Assembly (NCBI GenBank): GCA_016721085.1
Contig: JADKJI010000030.1
Span: 1-55,506 of the forward strand
DNA: 55,506 bases
Direction: 5' to 3'
From: Chitinophagaceae bacterium
GTDB taxonomy: Bacteria > Bacteroidota > Bacteroidia > Chitinophagales > Chitinophagaceae
A program made the position numbers and the translations under genes. The notes beneath the pieces are model-generated. The model ran no database searches. It worked only from the letters and a program-made list of their open reading frames with translations, and was not told the origin of the DNA. Shown here piece by piece: positions 26,852-35,697 of this stretch (position 1 is its first letter; each line of letters begins with the position of its first letter).

Positions 26852-27595
26852 ATGACCCTATTCACAGAATTTGGCCGCTATTTGTTGATGATAAAAGGAA
26901 TGTTTTCCCGTCCGGAGAACCATAAGATGTATTGGAAAGAACTGATGCACCAGTGTTCAGAGATCGGTATCGGTTCGCTTGGCATCGTAGTCATCATCTC
27001 ATTTTTTATGGGGGCAGTTTCGGCCCTGCAAACAGCTTATCAGCTGGTGAGCGACCTTATCCCAAAATCTACCATTGCACAGATTGTTCGTGATACTGTA
27101 ATCCTCGAATTCGCTCCTACACTCGTATGTATTGTACTGGCTGGTGTGGTAGGAAGTAAGATTGCGAGTGAACTGGGAAATATGCGCGTTAGTGAACAGA
27201 TAGATGCACTCGAAATAATGGGTATCAACCCAAAAGCCTATCTCATCCTTCCAAAGATCCTGGCTTCCATGATCACTATTCCACTGTTAGTGGTTGTGTC
27301 GATGGGATTAGGCATTTGGGGCGGCCGATTGGCCGTGGTATTATCGAATGTGATGAGCAATAATGAATTCGACAAAGGACTACTCGAAAGCTTCCTGGGC
27401 TATAATGTATTCTTCGCCCTTGTAAAAGGATATACGTTCGCATTCATCATTTCGAGTATCCCTGCCTTTTATGGTTATCATGTACAAGGCGGTGCCCTTG
27501 AAATTGGCAGATCTAGTACCAAGGCAGTAGTGGTAAGTTGCGTAGCGGTATTATTTGCCGACTATGTACTGGCAGCAGTGTTGCTGAATAAATAA
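26852..27595 (+). CDS. mlaE: MlaE/YrbE-family ABC transporter permease
   Basis: A 247-residue inner-membrane permease of a lipid-trafficking (Mla/MCE) transporter. It has the family helices and the signature SALQTAYQLVSDLIPKSTIA, LAGVVGSKIASELGNMRVSE, QIDALEIMGINPKAYLILPK, and a last helix AVVVSCVAVLFADYVLAAVL. The complex moves phospholipids between the two membranes. The ATPase gene follows after 10 bases. The MCE substrate-binding gene is not next to them, so it is probably encoded elsewhere. Confidence 0.92.
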   Translation: MTLFTEFGRYLLMIKGMFSRPENHKMYWKELMHQCSEIGIGSLGIVVIISFFMGAVSALQTAYQLVSDLIPKSTIAQIVRDTVILEFAPTLVCIVLAGVVGSKIASELGNMRVSEQIDALEIMGINPKAYLILPKILASMITIPLLVVVSMGLGIWGGRLAVVLSNVMSNNEFDKGLLESFLGYNVFFALVKGYTFAFIISSIPAFYGYHVQGGALEIGRSSTKAVVVSCVAVLFADYVLAAVLLNK

Positions 27596-27605
27596 AGATG
27601 ACAGC

Positions 27606-28415
27606 ATGATTGAAGTAAAAAATATAAAGAAAGGATTCAATGACAAAGTGGTCATTGATGATGTTAGTGCAAAGCTGGAAGCTGGGAAATGCAATCTCAT
27701 CATCGGTACCAGTGGTAGTGGAAAAACAGTGTTGATGAAATGCATGGTGGGATTATTTGAACCTGATAGCGGACAAGTACTTTATCAGGGAGAAGACTTC
27801 ACCCATATGCATCGTGATGCGAAAAAAGATATCCGCAAGCAGATAGGAATGCTCTTCCAGGGTTCAGCACTGTTTGACAGTAAAACGGTTGAACAAAATG
27901 TGATGTTCCCTCTCGATATGTTCACCACTTCATCTTATGCAGAAAAATTAAAAAGAGTCAATGAAGTACTCGATAGGGTAAATCTGAAAGATTCGAACAA
28001 GAAATTCCCTGCCGAGCTCAGCGGAGGCATGAAAAAAAGGGTAGGTATTGCCCGTGCTATCGTACTCAATCCGAAATATCTTTTCTGTGATGAGCCTAAC
28101 TCCGGACTAGACCCACTGACATCATTAGTTATCGATAAGCTCATTAAGGAAATCACTCTTGAATATAATATCACTACTATCGTAAACACCCACGACATGA
28201 ACAGTGTGATGGAAATCGGTGATCACATCATCTATATGTACAAAGGCCTCAAAGAGTGGGAAGGCAGTAACAAGGAAATCATCTTCAGCAAAAACGAAAA
28301 ACTCAACGAGTTCATATTCGCTTCCGAGTTCTTAAAAGATGCCAAGGATATGCGAATGCTGGAACAGGCGGGGAAGATAGATAATGATAGGAATATGGAT
28401 GAGCTGTTGAAGTAA
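27606..28415 (+). CDS. mlaF: MlaF-type ABC transporter ATP-binding protein
   Basis: A 269-residue ATPase with Walker A GTSGSGKT (about residues 35-42), a Q-loop in GMLFQGSALFDS, the signature LSGGMKKRVGIARAI, Walker B YLFCDEPNSGLDP and the H-loop in VNTHDMNSV. The C-terminal tail resembles MlaF relatives. It powers the MlaE permease encoded 10 bases upstream; the two are surely co-transcribed. Confidence 0.92.
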   Translation: MIEVKNIKKGFNDKVVIDDVSAKLEAGKCNLIIGTSGSGKTVLMKCMVGLFEPDSGQVLYQGEDFTHMHRDAKKDIRKQIGMLFQGSALFDSKTVEQNVMFPLDMFTTSSYAEKLKRVNEVLDRVNLKDSNKKFPAELSGGMKKRVGIARAIVLNPKYLFCDEPNSGLDPLTSLVIDKLIKEITLEYNITTIVNTHDMNSVMEIGDHIIYMYKGLKEWEGSNKEIIFSKNEKLNEFIFASEFLKDAKDMRMLEQAGKIDNDRNMDELLK

Positions 28416-28647
28416 TTTGGGAAATGAAATTTGAAAATTTGAAAATTTGAAAATTTGGAAATTTGAAAATCTTTATGCGAATTGAATTAATAGTTAGGCT
28501 TCGAACCCTAAAATTATAAAATTACCTTAATTGAAATAATCTGTAATATTGAACTTTGAACCATTTAAACTTACACCTAGCAATGCCCAAGATGAAGGCC
28601 TTTTGAATATTTTCAAATTCCCAGAATTTTCAAATAAACTTTCTTAG
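28416..28647. repeat. Spacer with AAATTTGAAAATTTG words upstream of the DUF4198 gene
   Basis: Five near-tandem copies of GAAAATTTG lie at about 28424-28465. Complementary words (TTTTCAAATTCCC) occur at 28607-28632 and again beyond the gene at 29773-29806. I see no gene or clear promoter in the 232 bases. Confidence 0.7.
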
Positions 28648-29448
28648 ATGCGGCGCCTTTCCCTCCTCCTCCTCCTCCTCACCCTCCCCCCACTCCTATC
28701 AGCACACGAATTTTGGTTGCACCCCGATAAATTCATTTATCAATGGGGAGAAAGGATCAATGTGAAATTGTTGGTGGGTGAGAACTATGAGGGAGAATTA
28801 TGGAGTGGTGATAAATCGAGTATAGAATCGCTGGAACTTCATTTGCTAGATGCTACTGACGACCTGAGTTCGCAGATAGATACTGCAAAAGGCGATTCCT
28901 TGCAATTCGCTATTTATGATGAAGGAACCTATATGGTCACCTATCAATCCAAAAACAAGTTCATAGAATTAGCTCCTGCAAAATTTCATGAGTATCTAAA
29001 AGAAGATGGCCTCTTTAATGCCCTCGAATACCGAAATAGTCATAATGAAAATGATTCTAATGGCAGGGAGCATTACCAACGAAGCGTAAAGACCCTATTC
29101 CAGGTTGGAACCAAAACCACCAAGCTCTACAAAAAGGAAACAAAACTACCTCTAGATATCATTCCACTTCAAAATCCCTACGATTTAAAAAGAAATACTG
29201 AAGGCACCCTTAGCTTCAAAGTCCTCTTCCAGAAAAAACCACTACCCAACCAACTCATAAAAATCTGGAACCGCATCGGCGCCACCACCACAAAAATCGA
29301 ACTCACTACCGACGCCAACGGACTCATCAACTTCCCCCTCCAACCAACAGGCCGCTGGATGGTTAGCACCGTGAAAATGGAAAGGGTGAATGAAGAGGGG
29401 GTGGATTGGCAGAGTTACTGGGGCAGTTGCACGTTCGGGTATGACTAA
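28648..29448 (+). CDS. DUF4198-family periplasmic protein
   Basis: A 266-residue protein with a very Leu-rich signal peptide (MRRLSLLLLLLTLPPLLSA) directly followed by HEFWLHPDKFIYQWGERINV, the start of the DUF4198 family. The family often occurs with metal (nickel or cobalt) uptake genes, and the N-terminal histidines after cleavage could bind metal. The end GRWMVSTVKMERV...WQSYWGSCTFG is also characteristic. No transporter gene is adjacent, so the metal link is inference. Confidence 0.8.
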   Translation: MRRLSLLLLLLTLPPLLSAHEFWLHPDKFIYQWGERINVKLLVGENYEGELWSGDKSSIESLELHLLDATDDLSSQIDTAKGDSLQFAIYDEGTYMVTYQSKNKFIELAPAKFHEYLKEDGLFNALEYRNSHNENDSNGREHYQRSVKTLFQVGTKTTKLYKKETKLPLDIIPLQNPYDLKRNTEGTLSFKVLFQKKPLPNQLIKIWNRIGATTTKIELTTDANGLINFPLQPTGRWMVSTVKMERVNEEGVDWQSYWGSCTFGYD

Positions 29449-29549
29449 AGGTTCCAGTGGTTCCAGGAGTTCAAGAGGTTCCATATGGGTTGACTAGTTG
29501 GCGAGAGTCGGGTTAAGCAGTTTAAGGTTTAATAGTTTAAGGGTTTAAG

Positions 29550-29565
29550 TCCCGACGCGTCGGGA
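29550..29565. repeat. 16-bp perfect palindrome TCCCGACGCGTCGGGA
   Basis: A perfect 16-base palindrome 100 bases after the DUF4198 stop. It could be a short hairpin or a protein-binding site. It has no U-tract on the plus strand. Confidence 0.6.
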
Positions 29566-29618
29566 TGAAAGTTTGAGACTCCATCTAATTACTTACGACT
29601 TAAAAACTTTTATTTTTT

Positions 29619-29675
29619 ACCACAGAGACGCGGAGACGCAGGGGGCGTTCCACCGCGTCTCTGCGTCTCTGCGGT
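29619..29675. repeat. CGCAGAGACGC-family inverted repeat, copy 3
   Basis: Left arm 29619-29642 and right arm 29653-29675 are of the same family as 17936-17993, with small mismatches. It lies in the 395-base spacer between the DUF4198 gene and sucD. The remainder of the spacer holds TTTCAAATT words and no gene. Confidence 0.8.
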
Positions 29676-29814
29676 TATTATTTTCACATTCTCCCCGGCT
29701 GTTCCATTTCCACCCCACGCACTGCTGCGGGGGCAGGCATTTCCATATTTCCACATCTTCACATTTCCTCATTCCCAAATTTTCAAATTTTCAAATTCCC
29801 AAATTACTTTCCCC

Positions 29815-29822
29815 TATTTTTG
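29815..29822 (+). promoter_or_regulatory. Bacteroidota-type promoter core before sucD
   Basis: TATTTTTG matches TAnnTTTG and ends 21 bases before the sucD ATG at 29844. I see no clear -33 TTTG. Confidence 0.55.
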
Positions 29823-29843
29823 CACCACTTTTCAATCCCAATT

Positions 29844-30716
29844 ATGAGCATTTTAGTCAATAAACAATCGAAGATCCTGGTTCAGGGTTTTACAGGTACA
29901 GAAGGTACTTTCCACGCTACTCAGATGATCGAATATGGCACCCAGGTTGTGGGTGGAGTTACCCCTGGAAAGGGTGGTACTCAACATCTTGACCGTCCGG
30001 TTTTCAATACTGTGGCCGATGCGGTTAAAGCTACTGGAGCCGATGTTTCCATCATTTTTGTTCCCCCTGCATTCGCAGCCGATGCTATAATGGAAGCGGC
30101 TGAAGCAGGTATCAAACTGGTGGTTTGTATCACTGAAGGTATTCCCGTTCAGGATATGGTGAAAGCGAAGAACTTTCTGCTCGGAAAATCAACCCGCGTA
30201 ATCGGGCCAAACTGTCCCGGAGTAATTACTGCGGAAGAATGCAAAGTGGGTATCATGCCTGGCTTCGTATTCAAGAAAGGAAAGATCGGTGTGGTTTCAA
30301 AATCAGGTACCCTCACTTATGAAGCAGCTGACCAGGTGGCAAAAGCCGGTCTCGGTGTTTCTACAGCCGTAGGTATCGGTGGCGACCCCATCATCGGAAC
30401 AACTACTAAAGAAGCCCTCGAAATGTTCATGAACGACCCCGAAACAGAAGGTGTTGTTATGATCGGAGAAATAGGTGGTGGCATGGAAGCGGAAGCCGCC
30501 CGTTGGTATAAAGAACACGGAACTAAACCTGTTGTTGGTTTCATCGCCGGACAAACTGCTCCTCCAGGTCGTCGTATGGGTCACGCAGGTGCTATCGTTG
30601 GTGGTGCAGATGATACCGCTGCTGCCAAAATGAAGATCATGACTGAATGCGGAATAAATGTGGTTAGTAGTCCGGCGGATATTGGGGCTACGATGGCGAA
30701 GATTTTGAAGAAGTGA
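29844..30716 (+). CDS. sucD: Succinate-CoA ligase, alpha subunit
   Basis: The alpha subunit of the TCA-cycle enzyme that interconverts succinyl-CoA and succinate with ATP or GTP formation. It has 290 residues from the ATG at 29844. The CoA-binding motif is VQGFTGTEGTFHATQMI, followed by GGVTPGKGG, the ligase region GPNCPGVITAEECKVG and the phosphorylated histidine in RMGHAGAIVGG. An upstream in-frame ATG at 29820 lies within the promoter core and is rejected. The beta subunit gene (sucC) is not in this window, so the two subunits are encoded apart. Confidence 0.95.
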   Translation: MSILVNKQSKILVQGFTGTEGTFHATQMIEYGTQVVGGVTPGKGGTQHLDRPVFNTVADAVKATGADVSIIFVPPAFAADAIMEAAEAGIKLVVCITEGIPVQDMVKAKNFLLGKSTRVIGPNCPGVITAEECKVGIMPGFVFKKGKIGVVSKSGTLTYEAADQVAKAGLGVSTAVGIGGDPIIGTTTKEALEMFMNDPETEGVVMIGEIGGGMEAEAARWYKEHGTKPVVGFIAGQTAPPGRRMGHAGAIVGGADDTAAAKMKIMTECGINVVSSPADIGATMAKILKK

Positions 30717-30720
30717 GGTG

Positions 30721-30918
30721 AGTAGGGAAGTTAGGAAGTAGGGTAGTAGGGAAGGAGAAATACAACCTTTATAGTTGGAAAAATATAACCGCAGAGGCGC
30801 GGAGACGCAGGGAGGAATACCTCTGCGTCTCCGCGCCTCTGCGGTTATAAATTTAATTTAGCAACCTCCCTACATGTATTCCTCCTTCCCTACTACCCTA
30901 CTTCCTAACTTCCCTACT
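30721..30918. repeat. Composite nested palindrome, copy 1 (GTAGGGAAG arms around a CGCAGAGGCGC hairpin)
   Basis: The outer arms 30721-30757 and 30882-30918 are perfect 37-base complements made of AGTAGGGAAGTTAGG-type words. Inside lies a perfect 26-bp hairpin (30785-30810 with 30823-30848) of the CGCAGAGACGC family. A second copy with the same order and connecting sequence lies at about 38011-38203. It fills the space between the convergent sucD and DUF4476 genes. It has no coding capacity, so it resembles a MITE-like or REP-like element. Confidence 0.9.
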
Positions 30919-30926
30919 TCTTCCGA

Positions 30927-31682
30927 CTAGAACATCCGCACATACTCCGCCAACTCCTCCTTACTCCTGCTAAAACTAAACGCCTCATAAATCACGAAGT
31001 AGTTCTTCTTATCAATTGTGTTGGCATAAGCTGCTTTTGCTAATTCAAGTTTGTTCTTTTCGAAAGCAAAAAGTCTTACCATTTCTTTTACTTGTTGGGC
31101 ACTGAATGCATTCCTTTCTACACTTTGCTTAGCGATGGCCAGACGAGAGTTTTCAAAATTCTCTCTGCGTAAGGCATCTTTCAGCATATCGAAAGAACGC
31201 ATATCCATGGCTGTACGGTTGTCGTATCGGTTATCGTTATGGTTGTCATATTTGTCATCGCGATCACGACCATTATCACGGTCTTTGTCACGGTCACGAC
31301 CCCAGTTGTCGTCCTTACCATAACGATCGATATCGGCGCCGTTATAATCCACTACCACTTTACCAAAACGATTGATCACGATATCAATATGCTGGCGTGG
31401 CTTTACCATCATGGTTGTGTTGAAAAGATATTCCTTGCGGGTTTCCTTACCGAAAATCCCTTTCCATCCATTACGTTTGTCGAAGGTGTAGATAGAAACA
31501 ATGTGACGGCCAGGTTCCAGATTACGGATCATAATCTCGCGGTCGTTGAATCGACGTCCGTCTACTTCAACTACTACATCGTTGCGTCCAATCTGTGTGA
31601 TGGTCATCATTCCATCGCGTCGGTCAGCGAAGCTGGTTAATGTTACCAATGCTGCTGCTAAAAGTGTAAAGATTTTTTTCAT
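30927..31682 (-). CDS. Secreted DUF4476-domain protein
   Basis: A 251-residue protein with a signal peptide (MKKIFTLLAAALVTLTSFA). After a beta-rich part (VVVEVDGRRFNDREIMIRNL, GRHIVSIYTF) comes a highly charged linker of Asp/Arg/Lys/Asn repeats (GRDRDKDRDNGRDRDD). The C-terminal DUF4476 domain is helical (FDMLKDALRRENFENSRLAI, YEAFSFSRSKEELAEYVRMF). The role is unknown but the family is widespread in Bacteroidota. It has an unusually good Shine-Dalgarno site for this phylum, AAGGAGGA, about 8 bases before the start. Confidence 0.85.
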   Translation of the reverse strand: MKKIFTLLAAALVTLTSFADRRDGMMTITQIGRNDVVVEVDGRRFNDREIMIRNLEPGRHIVSIYTFDKRNGWKGIFGKETRKEYLFNTTMMVKPRQHIDIVINRFGKVVVDYNGADIDRYGKDDNWGRDRDKDRDNGRDRDDKYDNHNDNRYDNRTAMDMRSFDMLKDALRRENFENSRLAIAKQSVERNAFSAQQVKEMVRLFAFEKNKLELAKAAYANTIDKKNYFVIYEAFSFSRSKEELAEYVRMF

Positions 31683-31893
31683 GGTTTAAATCCTCCTTGC
31701 ACCTTAGGATTCGAATGGCGTGCCAAAGATTAATCGACAATACATAAGAAATCGTTAAAGCATCGGGTGGGTATTTCAAACACAAAGCCCGTAACAGGTA
31801 TTTCATCCCGTATTATAACCGGTTATGAAAATTAGGCTCCTTTGGAATCCTATAAGAGTGCGTAATTATCTACCTTGTATAAAATTCAACAGT

Positions 31894-33015
31894 ATGTTTT
31901 TCCGAAAACTGTTTACAGTAACGTTTCTTACCCTTTTCCTTATACCAATGGCCAAATCGCAATCACCCACATATAAAAAAGAATGGACGAAAATAGACAG
32001 TCTTGTCAACAAGAAAGGACTGACTAAAGATGCATTGACAGAAGTCGGCAAATTGTATGAAAGGGCAAAGAAAGAAAAGAACGATGCACAACTCATTAAA
32101 TCTTTATTATACAAACTAAACCTCCAAGAAGCTATAGAAGAAGATGCCTCGGTAAAGAATTTACAACAACTCGAAAAAGAAATAACAGGGGCAAAAGAAC
32201 CAGCAAAATCCATTCTGCAAACCATAACCGCAGTATATCACCTGAACTATTTCCAAAACAATCGCTACAGGCTCTATGGTCGTACCAATACGGTTTCATT
32301 TAAAAAGACTGATATCAGCACATGGACAGCTACCGATTTTCATAATAGAATAGGACAACTATTCAAAGCATCTCTAAAAAATGAAACTCTCCTTCAACAA
32401 ACAAGTCTTGAAAAGTTCGACGCCATCATAACTAAAGGAAATGTCAGAAACCTTCGTCCTACCCTATTCGATTTATTGGCGCATAAAGCTCTTGAATATT
32501 TCAGCAATGACGAACAGGATTTAGATAAGCCGGCATACGCTTTTGAAATTTCACAAGAAGCAGCTTTTGCTCCAGCAAAAGAATTCGTAAAAGAAAAATT
32601 CGAAACAAAAGACAGTGCCTCTCTACATCACGAAGCCCTTTTGTTGTACCAAAGACTTATCAGCTTTCATCTTGCTGATAAAAATCCAGATGCATTGGTA
32701 GATGTTGATATAAATCGACTTCAATTCTCAAAACAATATTCTGTACTTGCCGAAAAAGATGAACTGTATAACAAATCGCTAGTTGCTCTTACCGAACAAT
32801 ACAGAAATCAGCCAGTTGCAAACAACGCATGGATTCTTATTGCACAAAGTCATTATGATAATACTTCAGAAGACCATGAAGCATTCCCAGACGGATATAT
32901 TAAAGCCAAAGAAATATGCGATCAGATTGCATCTACCAAAGACAGCAGTTTCGCCTTTCAAGAAGCACAACAATTAGTAAGCTCAATAAAGCATAAACTT
33001 AAATATTCAAATTGA
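31894..33015 (+). CDS. Macroglobulin fragment 1: signal peptide and helical N-terminal domain
   Basis: From MFFRKLFTVTFLTLFLIPMA (signal peptide) to a stop after LVSSIKHKLKYSN. The 373 residues are mainly helical and resemble the N-terminal region of Bacteroidota macroglobulins. An upstream ATG at 31825 is rejected because it precedes the signal peptide. The reading continues in another frame as NLNIQIERVNLPKQPFRALV. Confidence 0.7.
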   Translation: MFFRKLFTVTFLTLFLIPMAKSQSPTYKKEWTKIDSLVNKKGLTKDALTEVGKLYERAKKEKNDAQLIKSLLYKLNLQEAIEEDASVKNLQQLEKEITGAKEPAKSILQTITAVYHLNYFQNNRYRLYGRTNTVSFKKTDISTWTATDFHNRIGQLFKASLKNETLLQQTSLEKFDAIITKGNVRNLRPTLFDLLAHKALEYFSNDEQDLDKPAYAFEISQEAAFAPAKEFVKEKFETKDSASLHHEALLLYQRLISFHLADKNPDALVDVDINRLQFSKQYSVLAEKDELYNKSLVALTEQYRNQPVANNAWILIAQSHYDNTSEDHEAFPDGYIKAKEICDQIASTKDSSFAFQEAQQLVSSIKHKLKYSN

Positions 33016-33184
33016 AAGGGTCAATCTTCCTAAACAACCTTTCCGTGCATTAGTAAGTTACAGGAATACAGAAAAAATCTATGTCCGGATACTTTCAATA
33101 GATAAAAAAACGAAGGAAATCCTATCCACAAAACATGATTGGGAAAAGGATTATTGGCAGTACCTGCAGAAAATAAACCCTTTA

Positions 33185-34339
33185 ATGGCTTATCAGCAAG
33201 AACTGCCCGTTACAAAAGATTTCCTCGAACATAAAGTAGAAATAAAAGTAGATGGTTTGCCCAATGGAGAATATGCCATATTCACCAGCACAGACAACGA
33301 CTTCAAAGTGCGCGAAAGCACTCTTGCCATACAATTCATCTATGTCTCTTCATTAGCCTGGTTGAACAATGGAAATGATTTCTATGTAGTAAACCGGGAA
33401 TCGGGTCAACCACAAGCCCGTACGAATGTGCAGGTATGGTATCGTTACTATGACTCACAAAAGAACAGTTACCAAAAAAGAAAAGGCGAAAATCTGGTTA
33501 CCGACAAAAACGGATTCTTTCATATTGAGGAATCAAGAACCAATACTAACAACTCATTTAGCTTGGAACTAAGCAAAGAGGGTGACTATCTGTTTATGGA
33601 TGACCAGAATGTCAATTCTTATAGCAGAGGGCAGGAAAAGTCTAATTCCACAACCTACAAGTCTTTCTTATTTACCGACCGTTCTATTTACAGGCCAGGA
33701 CAGATACTATATTTCAAAGGGATACTGATTGAACAAACTGATAACACACAAAAAAACAGTATTGCCCTTAACAAAGAGACCAAAATCAATCTCTACGATG
33801 CCAATGGGGAGAAAAGAGATTCTCTAACTGTAAAAACCAATGAATTCGGTTCTTACTCAGGGAAATTTACGCTGCCTCAAGGACAGATAACCGGACTATT
33901 CAGGCTTCAGGATGAAACAGGGAATAATGCCCTTTACTTTTCGGTAGAAGAATATAAGCGACCCAAATTCCAGGTAACTATCAATAAACCTGAAGGCACT
34001 TATAAGCTAAATGAAACTATCAATGTAAAAGGAACGGCTATCTCCTATTCCGGAGGAGCCATCAACGATGCCAAAGTATCTTATAGGGTTGTAAGGAGAA
34101 CCATTATTCCCATATGGGCAGGTTTCTATAGAGGCAAGATCGCTCCCAATTTTAACCGGGAAGAAATGGAGATTGCTCATGGTGATATCAAAACCGCCGC
34201 TGATGGAAGTTTTACCATTCCGTTCAAGGCAATCCCTGATGCATTAATCGACAAAAAAAGTCAGCCGGTTTTTATTATGAAATCAATGCCGACATCACTG
34301 ATATCAACGGAGAAACGAGAAGTGGAAACACCAATGTAG
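33185..34339 (+). CDS. Macroglobulin fragment 2: MG domains
   Basis: The frame is really open from about 33000. It holds macroglobulin-like beta domains, with DRSIYRPGQILYFKGI (the MG2 signature), YSGKFTLPQGQITGLFRLQD and VEEYKRPKFQVTINKPEGTY. The last 25 or so residues (after QPVF) are out of frame. The true continuation is YYEINADITDINGETRSGN. Confidence 0.7.
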   Translation: MAYQQELPVTKDFLEHKVEIKVDGLPNGEYAIFTSTDNDFKVRESTLAIQFIYVSSLAWLNNGNDFYVVNRESGQPQARTNVQVWYRYYDSQKNSYQKRKGENLVTDKNGFFHIEESRTNTNNSFSLELSKEGDYLFMDDQNVNSYSRGQEKSNSTTYKSFLFTDRSIYRPGQILYFKGILIEQTDNTQKNSIALNKETKINLYDANGEKRDSLTVKTNEFGSYSGKFTLPQGQITGLFRLQDETGNNALYFSVEEYKRPKFQVTINKPEGTYKLNETINVKGTAISYSGGAINDAKVSYRVVRRTIIPIWAGFYRGKIAPNFNREEMEIAHGDIKTAADGSFTIPFKAIPDALIDKKSQPVFIMKSMPTSLISTEKREVETPM

Positions 34340-34571
34340 CTGTAGCGTATCAAAGCATAAAACTGAGTCTGAATATTCCAGAATCCTTACCAGCCGACAG
34401 TCTGAATGAATTGATTGTAGCATCCACAAACATGAATAATGTTTTGAAAAGCAACTGTTTCTATCTCCATCCAGAAACTAAAAAAACCTACCCGTGATTT
34501 CAGGATAAGATATTGGTCTGCCCCTGATCAGTTCTTATATAAAGAAGCTGAATATCATCAATACTTCCCAT

Positions 34572-35150
34572 TTGATATCTACAAAGACGAAAATGTTCCT
34601 GCCAATTGGGAAAAAGAAAAGGACCCTAGTCTCTTTTACTGCAACCACTGTTGCAGATGGAAAAATATCATTGAACAATCGCCTGAAAGAAGGCTGGTAT
34701 ACTATTGAAGTTAGTACTACAGACAAAGATGGCACTATAATTAAAGATATAGAGACGATTGAATTAACCGGCCAACAGATAACAAACCCAATATCGTTTG
34801 GCAGCATTGAACCTTCAAAATCGAAACTGGAACCTGGCGATAAATTATCCTATACTATCAGAACTAATTTGGATAGCATTTGGGTTATACATCATGTAAA
34901 CAGGGTAAATAAGGACGCTGAAAAACAATTTGTAGTTACAACCAAAGGCAACAAGACTTTCTCAATTGAAACCAGCGAAGCCGACAGAGGAGGGATTGCC
35001 TTTGACATAGCATTCATAAAAAATAACAGGGTCTATACCGATAACGCCACTGTATCCATACCATTTTCAAATAAAGAACTTTCAGTAAGCTTTAGCACTT
35101 CCGGGATAAAACCTTACCTGGTAGTGATGAAAATGGAAAGTACACATTAA
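34572..35150 (+). CDS. Macroglobulin fragment 3: middle beta domains
   Basis: Carries LVSFTATTVADGKISLNNRL, GWYTIEVSTTDKDGTIIKD and GSIEPSKSKLEPGDKLSYTI. It enters from a different frame (KPTRDFRIRYWSAPDQFLYK, about 34480-34610) and leaves near 35100. The first 15 or so residues of the visible frame are out of frame. Confidence 0.65.
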   Translation: MISTKTKMFLPIGKKKRTLVSFTATTVADGKISLNNRLKEGWYTIEVSTTDKDGTIIKDIETIELTGQQITNPISFGSIEPSKSKLEPGDKLSYTIRTNLDSIWVIHHVNRVNKDAEKQFVVTTKGNKTFSIETSEADRGGIAFDIAFIKNNRVYTDNATVSIPFSNKELSVSFSTSGIKPYLVVMKMESTH

Positions 35151-35169
35151 AGGATATAAGACTGATAAA

Positions 35170-35697
35170 GTGTTGGCAGAAATGCTAACCACCATGTATG
35201 ATGCCTCCCTTGACCAATTCAAGCCTCATGCTATTTCAGTACCAGCTTTGTGGAATAGTTCAGCTTTTCCTCAATTACTTAGAGGAGATTTGGGATTTAA
35301 TACAGGTCAAGGGTATAACTTTGATACTTATTATGAAGATATTTTTGAAGATGATAAAGACTATGACCAGCTTAATTTACAGGTTACCTCTTCTAACAAT
35401 TTAGTTAGAGGGGGAGAATACGCGCCAAAAAGCTTTGAACTTTCTTCCAATGCTGATATGAATGCTCCTTTAGTGGGAAGAGTTGCTGGAGTGAATGTAA
35501 AAGATTTGACCGGTAGTGTTAGCAAAGTCTCTCACCAAAATATCGAACTCAAAATCCTTCTAATTCAAGCCCCATCCAAATCCGTAAAAACTTCAACGAA
35601 ACAGCTTTCTTCCTCCCAGACCTTAAAACCGATAGCGCTGGTGATATCGAATTCTCTTTCACCATGCCCGAAGCGCTTACCACCTGGAAATGGATGA
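35170..35697 (+). CDS. Macroglobulin fragment 4: region with a TonB-plug-like segment
   Basis: Starts in the middle of KTDKVLAEMLTTMYDASLDQ and contains an insert reading NAPLVGRVAGVNVKDLTGSV, which resembles the plug segment of SusC/TonB-dependent receptors. The last 45 or so residues are out of frame. The true sequence there is SPIQIRKNFNETAFFLPDL. Confidence 0.65.
   Translation: MLAEMLTTMYDASLDQFKPHAISVPALWNSSAFPQLLRGDLGFNTGQGYNFDTYYEDIFEDDKDYDQLNLQVTSSNNLVRGGEYAPKSFELSSNADMNAPLVGRVAGVNVKDLTGSVSKVSHQNIELKILLIQAPSKSVKTSTKQLSSSQTLKPIALVISNSLSPCPKRLPPGNG

Noticed and set aside
26538..26925. Open frames on both strands before mlaE
   Set aside because: They consist of translated low-complexity words and overlap the spacer repeats; no start context or family was seen.
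29573..29863. A 96-residue open frame upstream of sucD
   Set aside because: It reads through the CGCAGAGACGC hairpin and the sucD promoter and overlaps the sucD start in another frame.
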